A stretch of 64,000 bases of DNA from an uncultured Cohaesibacter sp. (GCF_963662805.1 NZ_OY759869.1:62001-126000), one strand, 5' to 3'; shown: positions 43,676-52,069, numbered from the stretch's first letter. The notes: a model not told the origin generated them from the sequence alone. Numbers and translations are program-made.

Positions 43676-43862
43676 GGTTGTGCGTTTTGGTTATGTCTAT
43701 TGACGCGCATTTGTTTTGGTTTGCCTTCAGAGAAACACGATATCACTCCGATCTAAAAGAGAAAAATCGCTTTTGCAGCGTGATTTTGATGAAATTTCCA
43801 AAGACATCGACAATGCAGACAGATCATGGATGGCATTCTGTCACATGAGGTTCTTTTGCATT

Positions 43863-43912
43863 GCTATGTTTTTCGTAGCGGTGTAGATAGAGATTGCTAC
43901 GAAAAACGTAGC
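43863..43912. promoter_or_regulatory. Tandem 17-bp dyad operator upstream of the tautomerase/HxlR pair
   Basis: GCTACGAAAAACGTAGC (43896-43912) is a perfect 6-bp dyad around five A. GCTATGTTTTTCGTAGC (43863-43879) is the same dyad in the opposite orientation with one change. Starts are 33 bases apart, about three helical turns. It lies 52 bases before the tautomerase ATG. HxlR-family sites known elsewhere (for example YodB) are also short dyads, so the HxlR protein encoded downstream is the likely ligand. Confidence 0.6.
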
Positions 43913-43964
43913 GAGTTGCAGTCGCCTGACGATGTGTCATGCGGCCTGGACACAGGAGACAGAC

Positions 43965-44165
43965 ATGCCAGTGATCACAATGACCTTGGGTAAGGAACAG
44001 ATTAATGAGGCGCAGAAGAGGGCCTTCATTCAGGATGTGACGGCTCTTGGCGCCAAGATATCCGGAATAGCCGAGCAGAGCTTCATCGTCTTTGTCGAGG
44101 AGCTCGAGACCGACAATATCGGTGTTGGCGGGACGGTTCTGAGTGACAAGTTGCGTGGTCGCTGA
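43965..44165 (+). CDS. 4-oxalocrotonate tautomerase-like protein
   Basis: The 66-residue protein starts MPVITMTLGKEQ at an ATG behind CAGGAGACAGAC. Removal of the initiator methionine would expose Pro1, the catalytic base of the tautomerase superfamily. The length fits the small hexameric 4-OT subfamily and the middle EQSFIVFVEELETDNIGVGG matches its second strand region. Family members tautomerise dienols or dehalogenate small acids; the substrate here is unknown. It is followed by an HxlR regulator gene 102 bases downstream and preceded by a tandem operator, which suggests induction by a reactive aromatic or quinone compound. Confidence 0.88.
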   Translation: MPVITMTLGKEQINEAQKRAFIQDVTALGAKISGIAEQSFIVFVEELETDNIGVGGTVLSDKLRGR

Positions 44166-44267
44166 TCGCCAGCGCCGTGCAATGCGCTATCGGCCTCATT
44201 CGGTGCTTTCTTGAGTTGCCAGCGTGGCTTATGGTTGGCCAAAACAGGAAAGCAAGAGGAGGCGACA

Positions 44268-44651
44268 ATGGCTATTCCAAGACCCGGACAACCGGTCAGG
44301 GGTTCCCATTCGGGGGCTCCGGTGATGGCGGCCTTCGATCTGCTAGGCCGCCGGTGGGCGATGGGGATCATTTGGAATCTCAGCAAGGGACCCGCCACCT
44401 TTCGCATGTTACAGGAGCAGTGCGAAACCATTTCGCCGTCAATCCTGAATAGCCGCACCAAGGATCTGCGCGAAGCCGGGCTTGTCCGTCTGACGGACAA
44501 GGGCTTTGAATTGACGCCGTTGGGTGATGAGCTTTACGCCTTGTTGAGGCCGGTTGCGGACTGGTCGATCCAGTGGGCGGAGCATCTTTCCCTTGAGGAG
44601 AGAGAGAATCAGTCCGATCAGGTTTCGGCAAAGGTGGGTGACCCGGGCTAG
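44268..44651 (+). CDS. HxlR-type transcriptional regulator
   Basis: The 127-residue protein starts at an ATG behind AAGAGGAGG. It has the HxlR winged-helix core: AAFDLLGRRWAMGIIWNLSKGPATFRML, ETISPSILNSRTKDLREAGLV, LTDKGFELTPLGDEL. HxlR proteins bind as dimers to short dyads and often sense aldehydes, quinones or diamide through one cysteine; here one cysteine is present (EQCETIS). It probably autoregulates through the 17-bp tandem dyads upstream of the tautomerase gene. Confidence 0.9.
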   Translation: MAIPRPGQPVRGSHSGAPVMAAFDLLGRRWAMGIIWNLSKGPATFRMLQEQCETISPSILNSRTKDLREAGLVRLTDKGFELTPLGDELYALLRPVADWSIQWAEHLSLEERENQSDQVSAKVGDPG

Positions 44652-44817
44652 GGCATGTCGACGCAGATGAGGGTGTGACAGGCACCAACGGGGCCATCTG
44701 TCCTCGTGATCCGGCTATCTCTTAGGCTATTTGCGCAACATATTGATTAGCGGGATTGATGCGGGGGTTGAAAAGCAGTAGAAACATGATCAAATCTATT
44801 GCTGAAGATTTAGGGCA

Positions 44818-44830
44818 AGAATTCTAGAAT
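44818..44830. promoter_or_regulatory. Palindromic element just upstream of rirA
   Basis: Two overlapping palindromes, AGAATTCT (44818-44825) and ATTCTAGAAT (44821-44830), end 14 bases before the rirA ATG. The composition resembles Irr-type iron-control elements (TTTAGAA-type arms) but the match is partial. Autoregulation by RirA is the alternative. Confidence 0.35.
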
Positions 44831-44844
44831 CAGGTGGTGTGATC

Positions 44845-45336
44845 ATGAGACTGACCCAGCAGGCAAATTACTCGGTGCGTATTTTGATGTATTGCGCCGC
44901 CAAGAAAGGCCAGTTCGCGAAGGTCAGTGAGATCGCGCGCGTTTATGACATTTCCGAGTATCACCTGTTCAAGATCCTGCCGATTCTGGTTTCCAACGGG
45001 TTCATCACGACGCACCGGGGCCGCAACGGCGGCCTTCTCCTGGCCAAGGACCCGTCCGAGATCACTCTTGGGCAGATCATCCGAGCAGCTGAAGAGAATT
45101 TCCATCTGGCCGATTGCTTCGATGAAGGCAGCTATGATTGTCCACTGCTCTCGATGTGTGACTTCAACCAGGCTCTGAATGATGCGCTGGAGTCCTTCTT
45201 GCAGGCGCTCGACAAATATACCCTTGCAGATCTGACGTCTCGCGAAGGGGATATCCGCAATCTGCTTCATATCGACGAGAAGGCGGCCAAGGCTGCCAAC
45301 AAGGATAAGACCGCCGTTGCTGCGTCTGCCAACTGA
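44845..45336 (+). CDS. rirA: Rrf2-family iron-sulfur regulator RirA
   Basis: The 163-residue protein starts MRLTQQANYSVRILMYCAA, the near-invariant N-terminus of rhizobial RirA, and continues with the Rrf2 winged helix (ISEYHLFKILPILVSNGFI, HRGRNGGLLLAKDP). Three cysteines in ADCFDEGSYDCPLLSMC have the RirA spacing for a 4Fe-4S cluster. RirA represses iron uptake genes in iron-replete Rhizobiales. The ATG at 44845 is chosen over the GTG two codons earlier because of its AGGTGG site. The closely related NsrR is the alternative, but the N-terminus favours RirA. Confidence 0.88.
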   Translation: MRLTQQANYSVRILMYCAAKKGQFAKVSEIARVYDISEYHLFKILPILVSNGFITTHRGRNGGLLLAKDPSEITLGQIIRAAEENFHLADCFDEGSYDCPLLSMCDFNQALNDALESFLQALDKYTLADLTSREGDIRNLLHIDEKAAKAANKDKTAVAASAN

Positions 45337-45424
45337 GGCGATCTGGGGCTGTTACGCTTCTGAACATTCAACGGAGCGGGCAAGCCTGCTCCGTTTTTCG
45401 TTGTAAGGCGCCTGACCTATTTGC

Positions 45425-46225
45425 CTATTTGGCCGTCCAGCCCCCGTCCATCGAAATGGTGGTGCCGGTGATGGCGGATGCGCCGGTCCCAGACAGATAG
45501 AGCGCCAGTTCGGCAACCTGTTCGATGGTGACAAACTCCTTGGTCGGCTGAGCCAGCAGCAGCACGTCGCGCTTGACCTCTTCCTCGGTCATGTTGCGGG
45601 CTGCCATGGTGTCCGGGATCTGTCGCTCGACCAGAGGGGTCCAGACATAGCCCGGGGCGATGGCGTTGACTGTGACGCCCTGCTCGGCCACTTCTAGTGC
45701 GACAGTCTTGGTGAGGCCCGCTACTCCGTGTTTTGCCGCCACATAGGCGGATTTGAAGGGAGAGGCAACCAGCGAATGGGCCGAGGAAATGTTGATGATG
45801 CGGCCCCAGCCCTTGTCCTTCATCTTCGGCAGGGCGGCGCGGATGGTGTGAAAGTTCGAGCTGAGATTGATGGCGATGATGGCGTCCCATTTCTCGACCG
45901 GGAAGGCGTCGACCGGGCTGACATGCTGGATGCCGGCATTGTTGACGAGAATGTCGACCATGCCGAAAGCTTCCTCCGCTTCGGCAACCATTCCGGCAAT
46001 TTCGTCCGGGCTCAGCATGTTTGCCGAACTGTAGAGGGCTTTGACACCGAAGTCGCTTTCAATGGAGGCACGGATGGTTTCGATTTCATCCGCATCGCCG
46101 AGGCCGTTGAGCATCACGTTGGCGCCCTCTGCGGCGAAGGCTCTGGCTACGCCAAGGCCAATGCCGCTGGTCGAGCCGGTGATGAGGGCTGTGCGTCCCT
46201 GATGTTGTTTGTTGGAAGATACCAA
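45425..46225 (-). CDS. bdhA: 3-hydroxybutyrate dehydrogenase
   Basis: I place the start at a TTG (46225) with a strong AGGAGAG site; the frame is open further upstream but without signals. The 266-residue SDR has GSTSGIG for NAD binding, NNAGIQHV, and the catalytic Ser and YVAAKHG (Tyr-x3-Lys). The C-terminal QPTKEFVTIEQVAELALYL and DGGWTAK block is diagnostic of BdhA. It oxidises (R)-3-hydroxybutyrate to acetoacetate and so takes part in PHB mobilisation, complementing phaA and phaB at 56-58 kb. It is divergent from zur. Confidence 0.93.
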   Translation of the reverse strand: MVSSNKQHQGRTALITGSTSGIGLGVARAFAAEGANVMLNGLGDADEIETIRASIESDFGVKALYSSANMLSPDEIAGMVAEAEEAFGMVDILVNNAGIQHVSPVDAFPVEKWDAIIAINLSSNFHTIRAALPKMKDKGWGRIINISSAHSLVASPFKSAYVAAKHGVAGLTKTVALEVAEQGVTVNAIAPGYVWTPLVERQIPDTMAARNMTEEEVKRDVLLLAQPTKEFVTIEQVAELALYLSGTGASAITGTTISMDGGWTAK

Positions 46226-46367
46226 ATCTCTCTCCTCTTGCTGTCCCTGAGATGGTATTTGTGCGTATTGTTGCGAGGCAGCATAATTGCCGCATGGTCC
46301 TTGGCAAGTCCCAAAGGATATGCTTAGTCCGAAAGTGGGGTGGGTGCGTGAATGGAAGGATTGAGAC

Positions 46368-46889
46368 ATGATTGAACTGGAAGCCCATGATCACACTCAT
46401 TGCATCGATCATGTTCTCTCAACTGCCGAGGAGATTTGCCAGAAGCGCGGTGTCCGTCTGACCGAGCAGCGAAAGTCCGTGCTTGAGGTTCTGGCGGCGA
46501 GCCATGTTCCCTCGAGTGCCTATGATATTCTCGACCGGCTCAATCGCATCCGCAAGGACAAGGGCGAGGCTGCGCTGGCCCCGGTGGCGATCTATCGGGT
46601 GCTCGAGTTTCTGATGCAGAATGGCATCATTCACCGCATCGAAAGCCGCAATGCCTATGTCGCCTGCACCCATCAGGCGGGAGATCACGGAGATGTGACA
46701 ATCTTTCTGCTCTGTGATCAGTGCGGACGCGCGGGAGAGTTCCAGAGCAAAAGCCTCAGTGGTCTCATCGAGACTATCGCAGCCAAGGTGCAGTTTCAGG
46801 CCAATGCGCCGGTGCTCGAGATCCGCGGGACCTGTGCGGAATGTCGGAGCTTTCCAGCCGGGGACGAGGAATCGCTCCCGGCCTCCTGA
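46368..46889 (+). CDS. zur: Zinc uptake regulator Zur (Fur family)
   Basis: The 173-residue protein begins HDHTHCIDHVLSTAEEICQ and has the Fur-type winged helix (RLTEQRKSVLEVLAAS, APVAIYRVLEFLMQNGI). It contains the two CxxC structural-zinc pairs LLCDQCGR and GTCAECRS. The histidine/cysteine-rich start and the RIESRNAYVACTH segment favour Zur over Fur, Irr or Mur. It represses zinc uptake genes when zinc is sufficient. A Zur-like box upstream of znuCB at 61.19 kb is its probable target. It is divergent from bdhA. Confidence 0.9.
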   Translation: MIELEAHDHTHCIDHVLSTAEEICQKRGVRLTEQRKSVLEVLAASHVPSSAYDILDRLNRIRKDKGEAALAPVAIYRVLEFLMQNGIIHRIESRNAYVACTHQAGDHGDVTIFLLCDQCGRAGEFQSKSLSGLIETIAAKVQFQANAPVLEIRGTCAECRSFPAGDEESLPAS

Positions 46890-47058
46890 ACAGTGTTGAG
46901 GATCAGGCACACCTTTTCCGATGTTGCACCAGCCTCGAGCATTTGCCATATAGACGCTAGCTGCATGAAAGATGCATGAAGGGTGGAGCGCTGTGTCCCG
47001 CATGAGGTTGACCGACGCGCTTTCCGCCCTGCCGATCCCAACGGGAAAGAGAGATAGC

Positions 47059-48288
47059 ATGGAAATGTTGACCGCACCTCTGCCGCGCCGCATCACCAAA
47101 GCGGTGAAAGTGGGTTCCGTGACCGTTGGTGGCGGGGCGCCGATCGTGGTGCAATCCATGACCAATACTGACACTGCCGACGTCGACAGCACGGTTGCTC
47201 AGGTGGCCGCGCTTCACAAGGCAGGCTCGGAATTGGTGCGCATCACCGTGGATCGGGACGAGGCGGCCAAGGCGGTGCCGAAGATCAAGGAACGTCTGCT
47301 GCGTGTCGGTGTCGATGTGCCGTTGGTGGGCGACTTCCACTATATCGGTCACAAGCTTCTTGGTGAAAATCCGGCGTGCGCCGAGGCGCTCGACAAATAT
47401 CGCATCAATCCGGGCAATGTCGGCTTCAAGGATCGCCGGGACAAGCAATTCTCCACCCTCATCGAGCTGGCCATGCAGTATGACAAGCCGGTGCGGATCG
47501 GTGTCAACTGGGGGTCACTCGATCAGGAACTCCTGACGCGGCTGATGGACGAGAATTCTACGAGCGCCAATCCACTGCCTGCCCAGAAGGTGATGCATGA
47601 GGCGATTATCCAGTCTGCGCTGCTGTCCGCGGCCCGGGCCGAAGAGCTGGGGCTGGGGGGCGACAAGATCATTCTGTCGGCCAAGGTTTCTCAGGTGCAG
47701 GATCTCGTCGCGGTGAACACCGAGCTCGCCTTGCGCTCTGACTATGCGCTGCATCTCGGCCTCACCGAAGCGGGCATGGGCACCAAGGGCATCGTCGCGT
47801 CTTCGGCTGCGATGGGCATGGTGTTGCAGCAGGGGATTGGCGACACCATCCGCGTCTCGCTGACGCCAGAGCCGGGCGGGGATCGGACCCGCGAGGTTCA
47901 GGTGGCGCAGGAGCTGTTGCAGAGCATGGGGTTCCGCTCCTTCATTCCCATCGTTGCGGCCTGTCCGGGCTGTGGCAGGACCACCTCGACGGTGTTTCAG
48001 GAGCTGGCGCAGAGCATCCAGACCGATATCCGCACCAACATGCCAATCTGGCGCGAGAAATATCCCGGCGTCGAGGCGCTCAATGTTGCGGTGATGGGCT
48101 GTATCGTCAATGGTCCGGGCGAATCCAAGCATGCCGACATCGGCATTTCGCTGCCCGGTACCGGTGAGACCCCGTCCGCTCCCGTGTTCATCGACGGCGA
48201 GAAAGCGGCGACCCTTAGGGGCGAGAATATCGCTGAGGAATTCCACACCATGGTTCTCGACTATATCGAGAAGCGCTTCGGGGCGTGA
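47059..48288 (+). CDS. ispG: 4-hydroxy-3-methylbut-2-enyl diphosphate synthase (flavodoxin)
   Basis: The 409-residue protein starts MEMLTAPLPRRITKAVKVG behind GGGAAAGAGAG. The iron-sulfur ligands are C302 and C305 in AACPGCGRTT and C348 in MGCIVNGPGE, whose glutamate is the fourth ligand. The barrel domain has VQSMTNTDTADV and HKAGSELVRITV. IspG converts MEcPP to HMBPP in the MEP isoprenoid pathway. It is followed at 11 bases by a convergent prenyl diphosphate synthase gene, which acts later in the same pathway. Confidence 0.97.
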   Translation: MEMLTAPLPRRITKAVKVGSVTVGGGAPIVVQSMTNTDTADVDSTVAQVAALHKAGSELVRITVDRDEAAKAVPKIKERLLRVGVDVPLVGDFHYIGHKLLGENPACAEALDKYRINPGNVGFKDRRDKQFSTLIELAMQYDKPVRIGVNWGSLDQELLTRLMDENSTSANPLPAQKVMHEAIIQSALLSAARAEELGLGGDKIILSAKVSQVQDLVAVNTELALRSDYALHLGLTEAGMGTKGIVASSAAMGMVLQQGIGDTIRVSLTPEPGGDRTREVQVAQELLQSMGFRSFIPIVAACPGCGRTTSTVFQELAQSIQTDIRTNMPIWREKYPGVEALNVAVMGCIVNGPGESKHADIGISLPGTGETPSAPVFIDGEKAATLRGENIAEEFHTMVLDYIEKRFGA

Positions 48289-48299
48289 TGTGATCGCCC

Positions 48300-49274
48300 C
48301 TAGTGGGTGCGCTTGGCGATGTAGTGGGCCGTGCTGATCAGGATGTCGGCCTTGTCGCCAAAAAGTTTGAGCAGGGTTTCTGCCTCTTCGATCAGATCAT
48401 TGAGCTTTTGACGGGTCGCCTCGATGCCATAGAGGCTGACGAGGGTGGCCTTTTCCGATTTCAGATCCTTGCCTGCGGTCTTGCCGAGCTGCTCTGAGGT
48501 CGCGGTCACGTCGAGGAGATCGTCGGCAAGCTGGAAGGCGAGGCCGATGATGGTGCCAAAGCGGGTGACCCTTGCTCGGTCTTCAGTGCTCGCACAGGCG
48601 AGCGTTGCTCCCGCTTCGCAGGCATAGCGCAGCAGGGCCCCGGTCTTCATGGCCTGAAGGCGGAGGATTTCCTCTTCGGTTTTGGTCCTGTGCTCGGCTT
48701 CGATATCCAGAACCTGACCACCGACCATGCCTTTGAGCCCAGCGTTCCTTGCAAGACCGAGTACCAGCTCGGCGCGAACGCTGGCATCTGGATGGATGCT
48801 CTCTTCGGCCAGAACTTCAAACGCCAGTGTCAGCAGGCCATCTCCGGCAAGGATCGCCATTGCCTCACCGAACTCGACATGCACGGTCGGCTTGCCGCGG
48901 CGCAGATCGTCATCGTCCATCGCCGGCAGATCGTCGTGGATGAGGCTGTAGCAATGGACGCACTCAAGAGCGCAGGCCGCCTGCAACACGCCGGGTGCTT
49001 CATAGCCGAGCATGCGCGCGGTTTCGATCATCAGGAAGGGGCGAATGCGTTTGCCGCCATTGAGCGCACCATGTCGCATGGCGGCGAGAAGGCTCTCGGG
49101 GCTCTTCTGGTTTCCGTCCTCTCCCTCGCCAGACAACAGGGCATGCAAGGTTTCTTCGATGCGCCCGGCGCAATCGTGAAGGCGTTCCTTGAACGGATCC
49201 GGGCGGGATGAAGATGCGGGGGACGGTGAGCTGTCGGTCATTGCCTTTGCGACTTTCCGGGATTGACTTGTCAT
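48300..49274 (-). CDS. ispA: Farnesyl diphosphate synthase (polyprenyl synthetase)
   Basis: The protein of up to 324 residues has both aspartate-rich motifs: YSLIHDDLPAMDDDDLRRG and AFQLADDLLDVT, plus GGKRIRPFL and MKTGALLRYACEAGA. The residues before the first DDxxD fit short-chain (C15) synthases. It condenses IPP with DMAPP and GPP to give farnesyl diphosphate. The start is uncertain: ATG 49274 has a weak site and ATG 49241 (MTDSSPSPAS) lies behind AAAGG. It is convergent with ispG. Confidence 0.92.
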   Translation of the reverse strand: MTSQSRKVAKAMTDSSPSPASSSRPDPFKERLHDCAGRIEETLHALLSGEGEDGNQKSPESLLAAMRHGALNGGKRIRPFLMIETARMLGYEAPGVLQAACALECVHCYSLIHDDLPAMDDDDLRRGKPTVHVEFGEAMAILAGDGLLTLAFEVLAEESIHPDASVRAELVLGLARNAGLKGMVGGQVLDIEAEHRTKTEEEILRLQAMKTGALLRYACEAGATLACASTEDRARVTRFGTIIGLAFQLADDLLDVTATSEQLGKTAGKDLKSEKATLVSLYGIEATRQKLNDLIEEAETLLKLFGDKADILISTAHYIAKRTH

Positions 49275-49405
49275 CGGACGCTTTATCCAAGGCGATGCCT
49301 CTTTTTGTCCGGTGCGTCAAGCCAAAAGGGAAAATTGCGGCGATCCGTCGACAGGCCGGGGGAGCTTGGCCTGTTGATGGTTCGAAATCGTTTCAGACGT
49401 GCAAG

Positions 49406-49432
49406 GGCTCGCCGCGGTCTGTGCGGCGAGCC
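49406..49432 (-). terminator. Hairpin downstream of ahpD
   Basis: GGCTCGCCGC (49406-49415) pairs perfectly with GCGGCGAGCC (49423-49432), 29 bases past the ahpD stop on the minus strand. A T run is lacking. Confidence 0.5.
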
Positions 49433-49460
49433 GTGATGTCCTTGTCTCAGAGCCAAAGGC

Positions 49461-49978
49461 TCAGAGGGATTCGAGCGCGATGGCCGCAGACTGGATGATG
49501 GCGGCAAAGCGGATCGCGGTCTGGATCTGCTCCGTCGTCAGTCCCGCTTCACGCAGGATGCCTTCATGGGAATCGATGCACATGCCGCAGCCGTTCATGG
49601 CAGAAACCGCGAGGCTCCAGAGCTCGAAGTCGACCTTATCAACGCCGGGGCGGGCGATGAAGTTCATGCGCAGCTTGGCCGGCATGGTGCCGTAGTCCTT
49701 GTTGGACGCCAGATGAACAAAGCGGTAGTAGATGTTGTTCATGCCCATCAGGGTGGCTGCGCCCTTGGCGGCGGCGAGGGCTTCTGCGGACAGCTTGCCT
49801 TCTGCCTCGGCAAGGAAGGCTTCGCGCACGGTGCTGTTGCGCGAGGCGATGGAGCAGGCGACCATCAGGCCATATTTCTGCTGGTCGGTCAGGGCTTCAT
49901 CGGAGGCGATGTTGGAGAGATTGAGTTTCACATCCTTGGCATAGTCCGGCATCTGGACTTGAGGCTGTCGATGGTCAT
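49461..49978 (-). pseudogene. ahpD: Alkylhydroperoxidase AhpD, frameshift near the N-terminus
   Basis: The open frame from 49952 begins MPDYAKDVKLNLSNIA and includes the active-site pair GCGMC (CxxC) with the following histidine (IDSHEG). Full-length AhpD normally has about 8-10 more residues. These are present just upstream in another frame: ATG at 49978 encodes MTIDSLKS and has an AAAGGA site. The two frames would join as MTIDSLKSQMPDYAK if one base were added in the GG at 49955-49956. The short frame has no ribosome-binding site. AhpD reduces AhpC using lipoate-linked electrons. A sequencing indel is a strong alternative to real inactivation. Confidence 0.8.
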
Positions 49979-50101
49979 GCTGCGTGATCCTTTAAATTCG
50001 ATCGGGGCAATTCAATTGGGAAGGCGACATGGCTCCTCTGTTGCCGCGCCCTGATGGTCGCAGAGAGGGAGATTGTCGGAGCTATGGGGTGGAAGAAGAG
50101 A

Positions 50102-50125
50102 GGGAGGGCCGGTTTGGGCCCTCCC
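50102..50125 (-). terminator. Hairpin between ahpC and ahpD
   Basis: GGGAGGGCC (50102-50110) pairs with GGCCCTCCC (50117-50125) with a 6-base loop, just past the ahpC stop. No T run follows, so it may attenuate rather than end transcription into ahpD. Confidence 0.5.
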
Positions 50126-50145
50126 GAGAGCTTTGCCTGCGACAA

Positions 50146-50694
50146 TTAGCCGAGGGTGGAACCGCCGACTTCGCGGTTGCACGGGCAGAGTTCGTCGGTC
50201 TGCAGTGCGTCAAGAACACGCAGGGTGTCTTTGGGGTTACGGCCAACGTTGAGGTTGGTGGCATAGACATGCTGGATGGTGTTGTCCGGATCGACAACAT
50301 AGGTGTAGCGGTAGGCAACGCCGTCCGGATGGCGAACGCCGAGGCCATCAACCAGCGAGCCGTTGGTGTCAGCGAACATCCAGATCGGCAGTTTGTTGAG
50401 ATCCGGGTGATCACGACGCCATGCGAGCTTGCAGAATTCGTTGTCGGTGGAGCCGCCAAGGATCACGGCGTCACGGTCTTCGAACTCGTCTTTCAGGCGA
50501 GCAAATTCGGCGATTTCGGTCGGGCAGACGAAGGTGAAGTCCTTGGGATAGAAGAAGATGACTTTCCATTTGCCTTCGAAGCTTTTCTCGTTGACGGCTT
50601 CAAATGCGTCTTCGCCATTCTCAACGATCTCGTTGAAGCCGGGCTTTACGCCAGTGACGGAAAATTCGGGAAGTTTATCGCCAATACCAAGCAT
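50146..50694 (-). CDS. ahpC: Peroxiredoxin AhpC
   Basis: The ATG at 50694 follows GGAG at proper spacing; the frame extends to 50739 without a site. The 182-residue 2-Cys peroxiredoxin has the peroxidatic cysteine in FTFVCPTE (near residue 49) and the resolving cysteine in the C-terminal ELCPCNREVG (near 170). It reduces hydrogen peroxide and organic peroxides in the cytoplasm. It is regenerated by AhpD in organisms lacking AhpF, consistent with ahpD lying directly downstream. The divergent oxyR-like gene suggests peroxide-inducible expression. Confidence 0.95.
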   Translation of the reverse strand: MLGIGDKLPEFSVTGVKPGFNEIVENGEDAFEAVNEKSFEGKWKVIFFYPKDFTFVCPTEIAEFARLKDEFEDRDAVILGGSTDNEFCKLAWRRDHPDLNKLPIWMFADTNGSLVDGLGVRHPDGVAYRYTYVVDPDNTIQHVYATNLNVGRNPKDTLRVLDALQTDELCPCNREVGGSTLG

Positions 50695-50888
50695 ATTATA
50701 TCTCCAGATCCTTTGCGCATATGGGAGGTTATGCAGCAAATTTAGAATGATTCAAAATCAGATGATTTGTTCAACCATATCCAGCTTGATCAATCAAACC
50801 TCAAATTTCGAATTTCACAATCGATTTTTTCGATGATAAGGTGCGCCTTGGTTCTGCTCCTCACTCGAGCCTAGCGAATGGACATTTG

Positions 50889-51798
50889 ATGACAATCCGG
50901 CCCACCCTCAGGCAGTTGCAATATCTTTGCGCACTCGCCGAAAAGCAGTCCTTTCGCGGGGCGGCGGAGGCCTGTCTCGTCTCCCAGTCGACACTGAGCG
51001 CGGGGATCCAACAGCTTGAGCAAATTCTGCAGGTGCGGCTTGTCGATCGGGAGAGTGATCACTTTCGCCTGACGCGGATCGGCAGCGAGATTCTGGCCCG
51101 GGCGCAGGTGCTGCTCCGCGATGCGGATGACCTTGTTGCCCTTGCTCAGCAACAGCAGGCGCCGCTGTCGGGGGAATTGCGTCTCGGGGTCATTCCCTCA
51201 ATCGGGCCGTTCCTCCTGCCCCGTGCCTTGCCGGAGCTGAGAAGTTCTCATCCCAATCTCAGGCTCTTTCTGCGCGAGACGCTGACGAGGCATTTGCTTG
51301 ATGATGTCAAGGCGGGGCGGCTCGATGCGGCGGTCATTGCGCTGCCCTATCACATCGAGGGATTTGGTGTGCAGTCGCTGGGAACCGATCAATTCTATGC
51401 GGCGCTGCCGCTTAATCATCCGCTGGCGGACAAGGATGTCATTTCGGCGCGGGATTTCCGGCACGAGCCGCTGGTCCTGCTCGAAGACGGCCACTGCATT
51501 CGGGATCATGTCCTGACGAGCCTCAAGCGTACGGGCCCAGTCGCCGGGGGATGAGCGCCGGGAACAGATCGACGCGACGAGCCTGATCACCATCGTGCAG
51601 ATGGTGGCAAATGGCCTTGGCGTGACTCTGCTGCCCGAAATTGCGCTCCGCACGGGGCTGGTGGATGGGCTCGACATCATCATCCGGCCGCTCAGCGAGG
51701 AGCACAAGGAGCGGGAGATCGCGATGATCTGGCGCCGCAATTCGGCGATGGAAAGCAATGCCTGTCTGCTCGCCGAGCATCTGGCTCACTATGTCTGA
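50889..51798 (+). pseudogene. oxyR: OxyR-like LysR regulator, frameshifted
   Basis: The first frame (from ATG 50889) encodes an OxyR-type HTH (LRQLQYLCALAEKQSFRGAAEACLVSQ) and effector domain up to LLEDGHCIRDHVLTSLKRTGP, then stops at 51552. The rest (EQIDATSLITIVQMVANGLGVTLLP to HLAHYV) continues in another frame. The shift lies between 51517 and 51551, consistent with one extra base in the region 51528-51536. The cysteine matching E. coli C199 is present in DGHC. The position nine residues later, normally the resolving C208, is leucine. The gene is divergent from ahpC, as expected for oxyR. Both decay and sequencing error are possible. Confidence 0.8.
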
Positions 51799-51958
51799 GG
51801 TGCCGATCAGGCGGGTTTTCCCGTGAATGCCCACCGGTTTTTCCGCAGAAGAGGTGATTCCACCTTTGATTTTTGCTGCAAAAAGCGCTATCTGTCCCGA
51901 GACCTGCACGCTTTACCCAAAGAATCCAGAAAAAGCGGTCTTTTTTGAAAGATTGCTC

Positions 51959-51987
51959 TGGTCAAGTGCTTTGGGGTTCTGTATAAG
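51959..51987 (+). promoter_or_regulatory. Candidate rpmF promoter
   Basis: TGGTCA (51959-51964) and TATAAG (51982-51987) are spaced 17 bases apart, about 80 bases upstream of rpmF. It is a reasonable sigma-70-type match. Confidence 0.4.
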
Positions 51988-52021
51988 GCGCGCAATCTCT
52001 TACATTAGAGTTGGATCCGCA

Positions 52022-52038
52022 ACGGGGGTCTCCCCCGT
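52022..52038 (+). promoter_or_regulatory. Hairpin in the rpmF leader
   Basis: ACGGGGG-TCT-CCCCCGT forms a perfect, very GC-rich 7-bp hairpin between the candidate promoter and the rpmF ribosome-binding site. It has no T run. It may be an autoregulatory or RNA-stability element. Confidence 0.4.
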
Positions 52039-52069
52039 AAGCCGGGCTATTGACGACGGAGTTTTGACC

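Noticed and set aside
50820..50834. ATCGA-T5-TCGAT inverted repeat between ahpC and oxyR as an OxyR site
   Set aside because: It lacks the ATAG-N7-CTAT pattern of OxyR operators; position alone is not enough.
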